Shown here: piece after piece, positions 6,462-7,531 of the stretch
Layout of the letters: each line of letters starts with the position of its first letter
How positions within the stretch are numbered: the first letter of the stretch is position 1
NCBI GenBank assembly: GCA_012270665.1
Contig: JAAXHY010000235.1
Coordinates: forward strand, 1-7,531
Direction of reading: 5' to 3'
DNA length: 7,531 nt
Source of the DNA: Dehalococcoidia bacterium
GTDB taxonomy: Bacteria; Chloroflexota; Dehalococcoidia; SAR202; UBA11138
Translations under genes and position numbers: made by a program
The notes under the pieces: model-generated
Told to the model about the DNA's origin: nothing
What the model saw: only the letters and a program-made list of their open reading frames with translations
The model's database searches: none

Positions 6462-7531
6462 ATGAGCGGTGGCGTGTTCTATGGCTGGTGGCTGGTGGGA
6501 CTAGCCGCGTTCATGCTGACGCTGATGTCGCTGACGGTGTTCCAGGGACTTGGAACGATGCTAGTCGCGCTGGAGCGACAGTACGGGTGGAGTCGCACGG
6601 CGCTTTCAGGCGCGTTCTCGCTGGCGCGGGTGGAGGGGGCGATCCTGGGGCCAATCGAGGGCGTGCTGGTGGACAGGGTGGGTACGCGGCGCATGGTGTT
6701 GATCGGGTACACGATGATGGGGCTGGGCTTCATCTGGCTCTCCCAGATAGATTTCCTGGGCAGCCTCGGATTGCTGAGCGCTTCACCATTCGAGTTTCTG
6801 GATGAGAGGCTGATCCACTTCTATGCCTCATATATGTTCATATCGCTGGGCTCGGGGCTGGGTGGTTGGCTCGCCCTGATAGCCATGGTGAACAATTGGT
6901 TCAATCGCCGACGGTCTTTCGCAATGGCGTGCTCGATGTCAGGGATTCACCTCGGCGGACTTCTGGTGCCTGTTCTGGGACTGGCAATCGAGCGATTCGA
7001 ACTAAATGGCGCGGCGATGGGGATAGGGATATTCCTGCTGCTGATCGTAGGGCCGTCGGTGAAGGCCATTCGCAATCGTCCAGAGGACATGGGTCTTGTG
7101 CCGGACGGTGACGGCAGTCCGGCGCAGGCGGGCCGCATAGACAACGGAGAGCGACCCGCGCAAGCGATGGACGACGAGCCGGACTTTACAGCGATTCAGG
7201 CCCTCAAGACTCCAGCCTTCTGGATACTCACGATAGCGCAGGTGGCTTCGAGTGTCGCTATCGTAACGCTGGCACTGCACCTGGTTCCAAAGTTGACGGA
7301 CACTGGAATGTCGCTCAGTGGAGCCGGGGTGGTGGTTCTGACCTACACAATAGTCGCGCTGCCGGCGCAGTTCGTGTCGGGTTACTTCGCGGACCGTCTT
7401 CCCAAGACCATGAGGATAGCGTTCTTCCTGTTTATCCAAGGGCTTGGGATACTGGTCGTCGCGCTCTTCGATAGCGTGTTGATGGCATACGTGTTCGCTC
7501 TGATGTACGGGATAGGGTTCGGAGGCCGAAG
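6462..7531 (+). CDS. MFS transporter, monocarboxylate/oxalate-formate antiporter-like (3' partial)
   Basis: Secondary transporter of the cytoplasmic membrane; about 356 residues are visible and the window cuts it in the second half. It opens with VFYGWWLVGLAAF, a usual start of the first helix in this subgroup. Motif A, GVLVDRVGTRR, lies after helix 2 (about 67-77) and its second-half copy GYFADRL at about 307-313. The central cytosolic loop holds RNRPEDMGLVPDGD, a signature shared by monocarboxylate-type carriers, and an acidic stretch before ALKTPAFWIL. Several hydrophobic helices are clear on each side. The start is uncertain. ATG 6462 fits the family N-terminus, GTG 6459 is adjacent, and an in-frame ATG at 6375 would add 29 mostly polar residues; none has a strong ribosome site. 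It is divergent from the thiolase-fold gene and may import that pathway's substrate, but this is inference. Confidence 0.9.
   Translation, partial: MSGGVFYGWWLVGLAAFMLTLMSLTVFQGLGTMLVALERQYGWSRTALSGAFSLARVEGAILGPIEGVLVDRVGTRRMVLIGYTMMGLGFIWLSQIDFLGSLGLLSASPFEFLDERLIHFYASYMFISLGSGLGGWLALIAMVNNWFNRRRSFAMACSMSGIHLGGLLVPVLGLAIERFELNGAAMGIGIFLLLIVGPSVKAIRNRPEDMGLVPDGDGSPAQAGRIDNGERPAQAMDDEPDFTAIQALKTPAFWILTIAQVASSVAIVTLALHLVPKLTDTGMSLSGAGVVVLTYTIVALPAQFVSGYFADRLPKTMRIAFFLFIQGLGILVVALFDSVLMAYVFALMYGIGFGGR

Overview
The window looks like chromosomal DNA from a GC-rich, free-living bacterium. The gene families (an MFS monocarboxylate-type carrier, a thiolase-fold protein paired with a DUF35 protein, a BNR/Asp-box protein and an ABM-domain protein), together with frequent ATA (Ile) and AGG (Arg) codons in GC-rich genes, recall environmental Chloroflexota of the SAR202/Dehalococcoidia type. 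That placement is inference from gene style; no marker here proves it.

Layout. (1) Bases 1-711, plus strand: the C-terminal part of a DrrB-like ABC-2 exporter permease that begins before the window. (2) 754-1092, plus: a small ABM-fold (YgiN/LsrG-like) protein with its own extended -10 promoter candidate. (3) 1235-2123, plus: a decayed Asp-box (BNR-repeat) beta-propeller gene that needs three reading frames in succession and lacks an internal stretch. (4) 6186-2152, minus: four closely spaced genes in the order thiolase-fold protein, DUF35 OB-fold/zinc-ribbon protein, small HAD-family protein, mutL (gaps 4, 44 and 12 nt). They could form one transcript from a promoter candidate near 6244-6272. 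(5) From about 6462 to the right edge, plus: an MFS carrier, divergent from the thiolase operon and cut by the window end.

The main biological point is the thiolase/DUF35 pair. By motif alignment the thiolase-fold protein has lost the nucleophilic Cys and both catalytic His residues of true thiolases and carries two Tyr in their place. This resembles Ltp2-type retro-aldolases, which work in complex with a DUF35 partner to cleave beta-hydroxyacyl-CoA side chains. With the divergent monocarboxylate-type carrier, this suggests a small uptake and degradation module for a carboxylic acid or side-chain substrate. The downstream mutL is housekeeping mismatch repair and carries an intact endonuclease motif.

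No tRNA, rRNA, CRISPR array, insertion sequence or convincing intrinsic terminator was seen. The divergent spacer at 6187-6461 holds one promoter candidate and one short inverted repeat; the rest of it showed nothing I could support.
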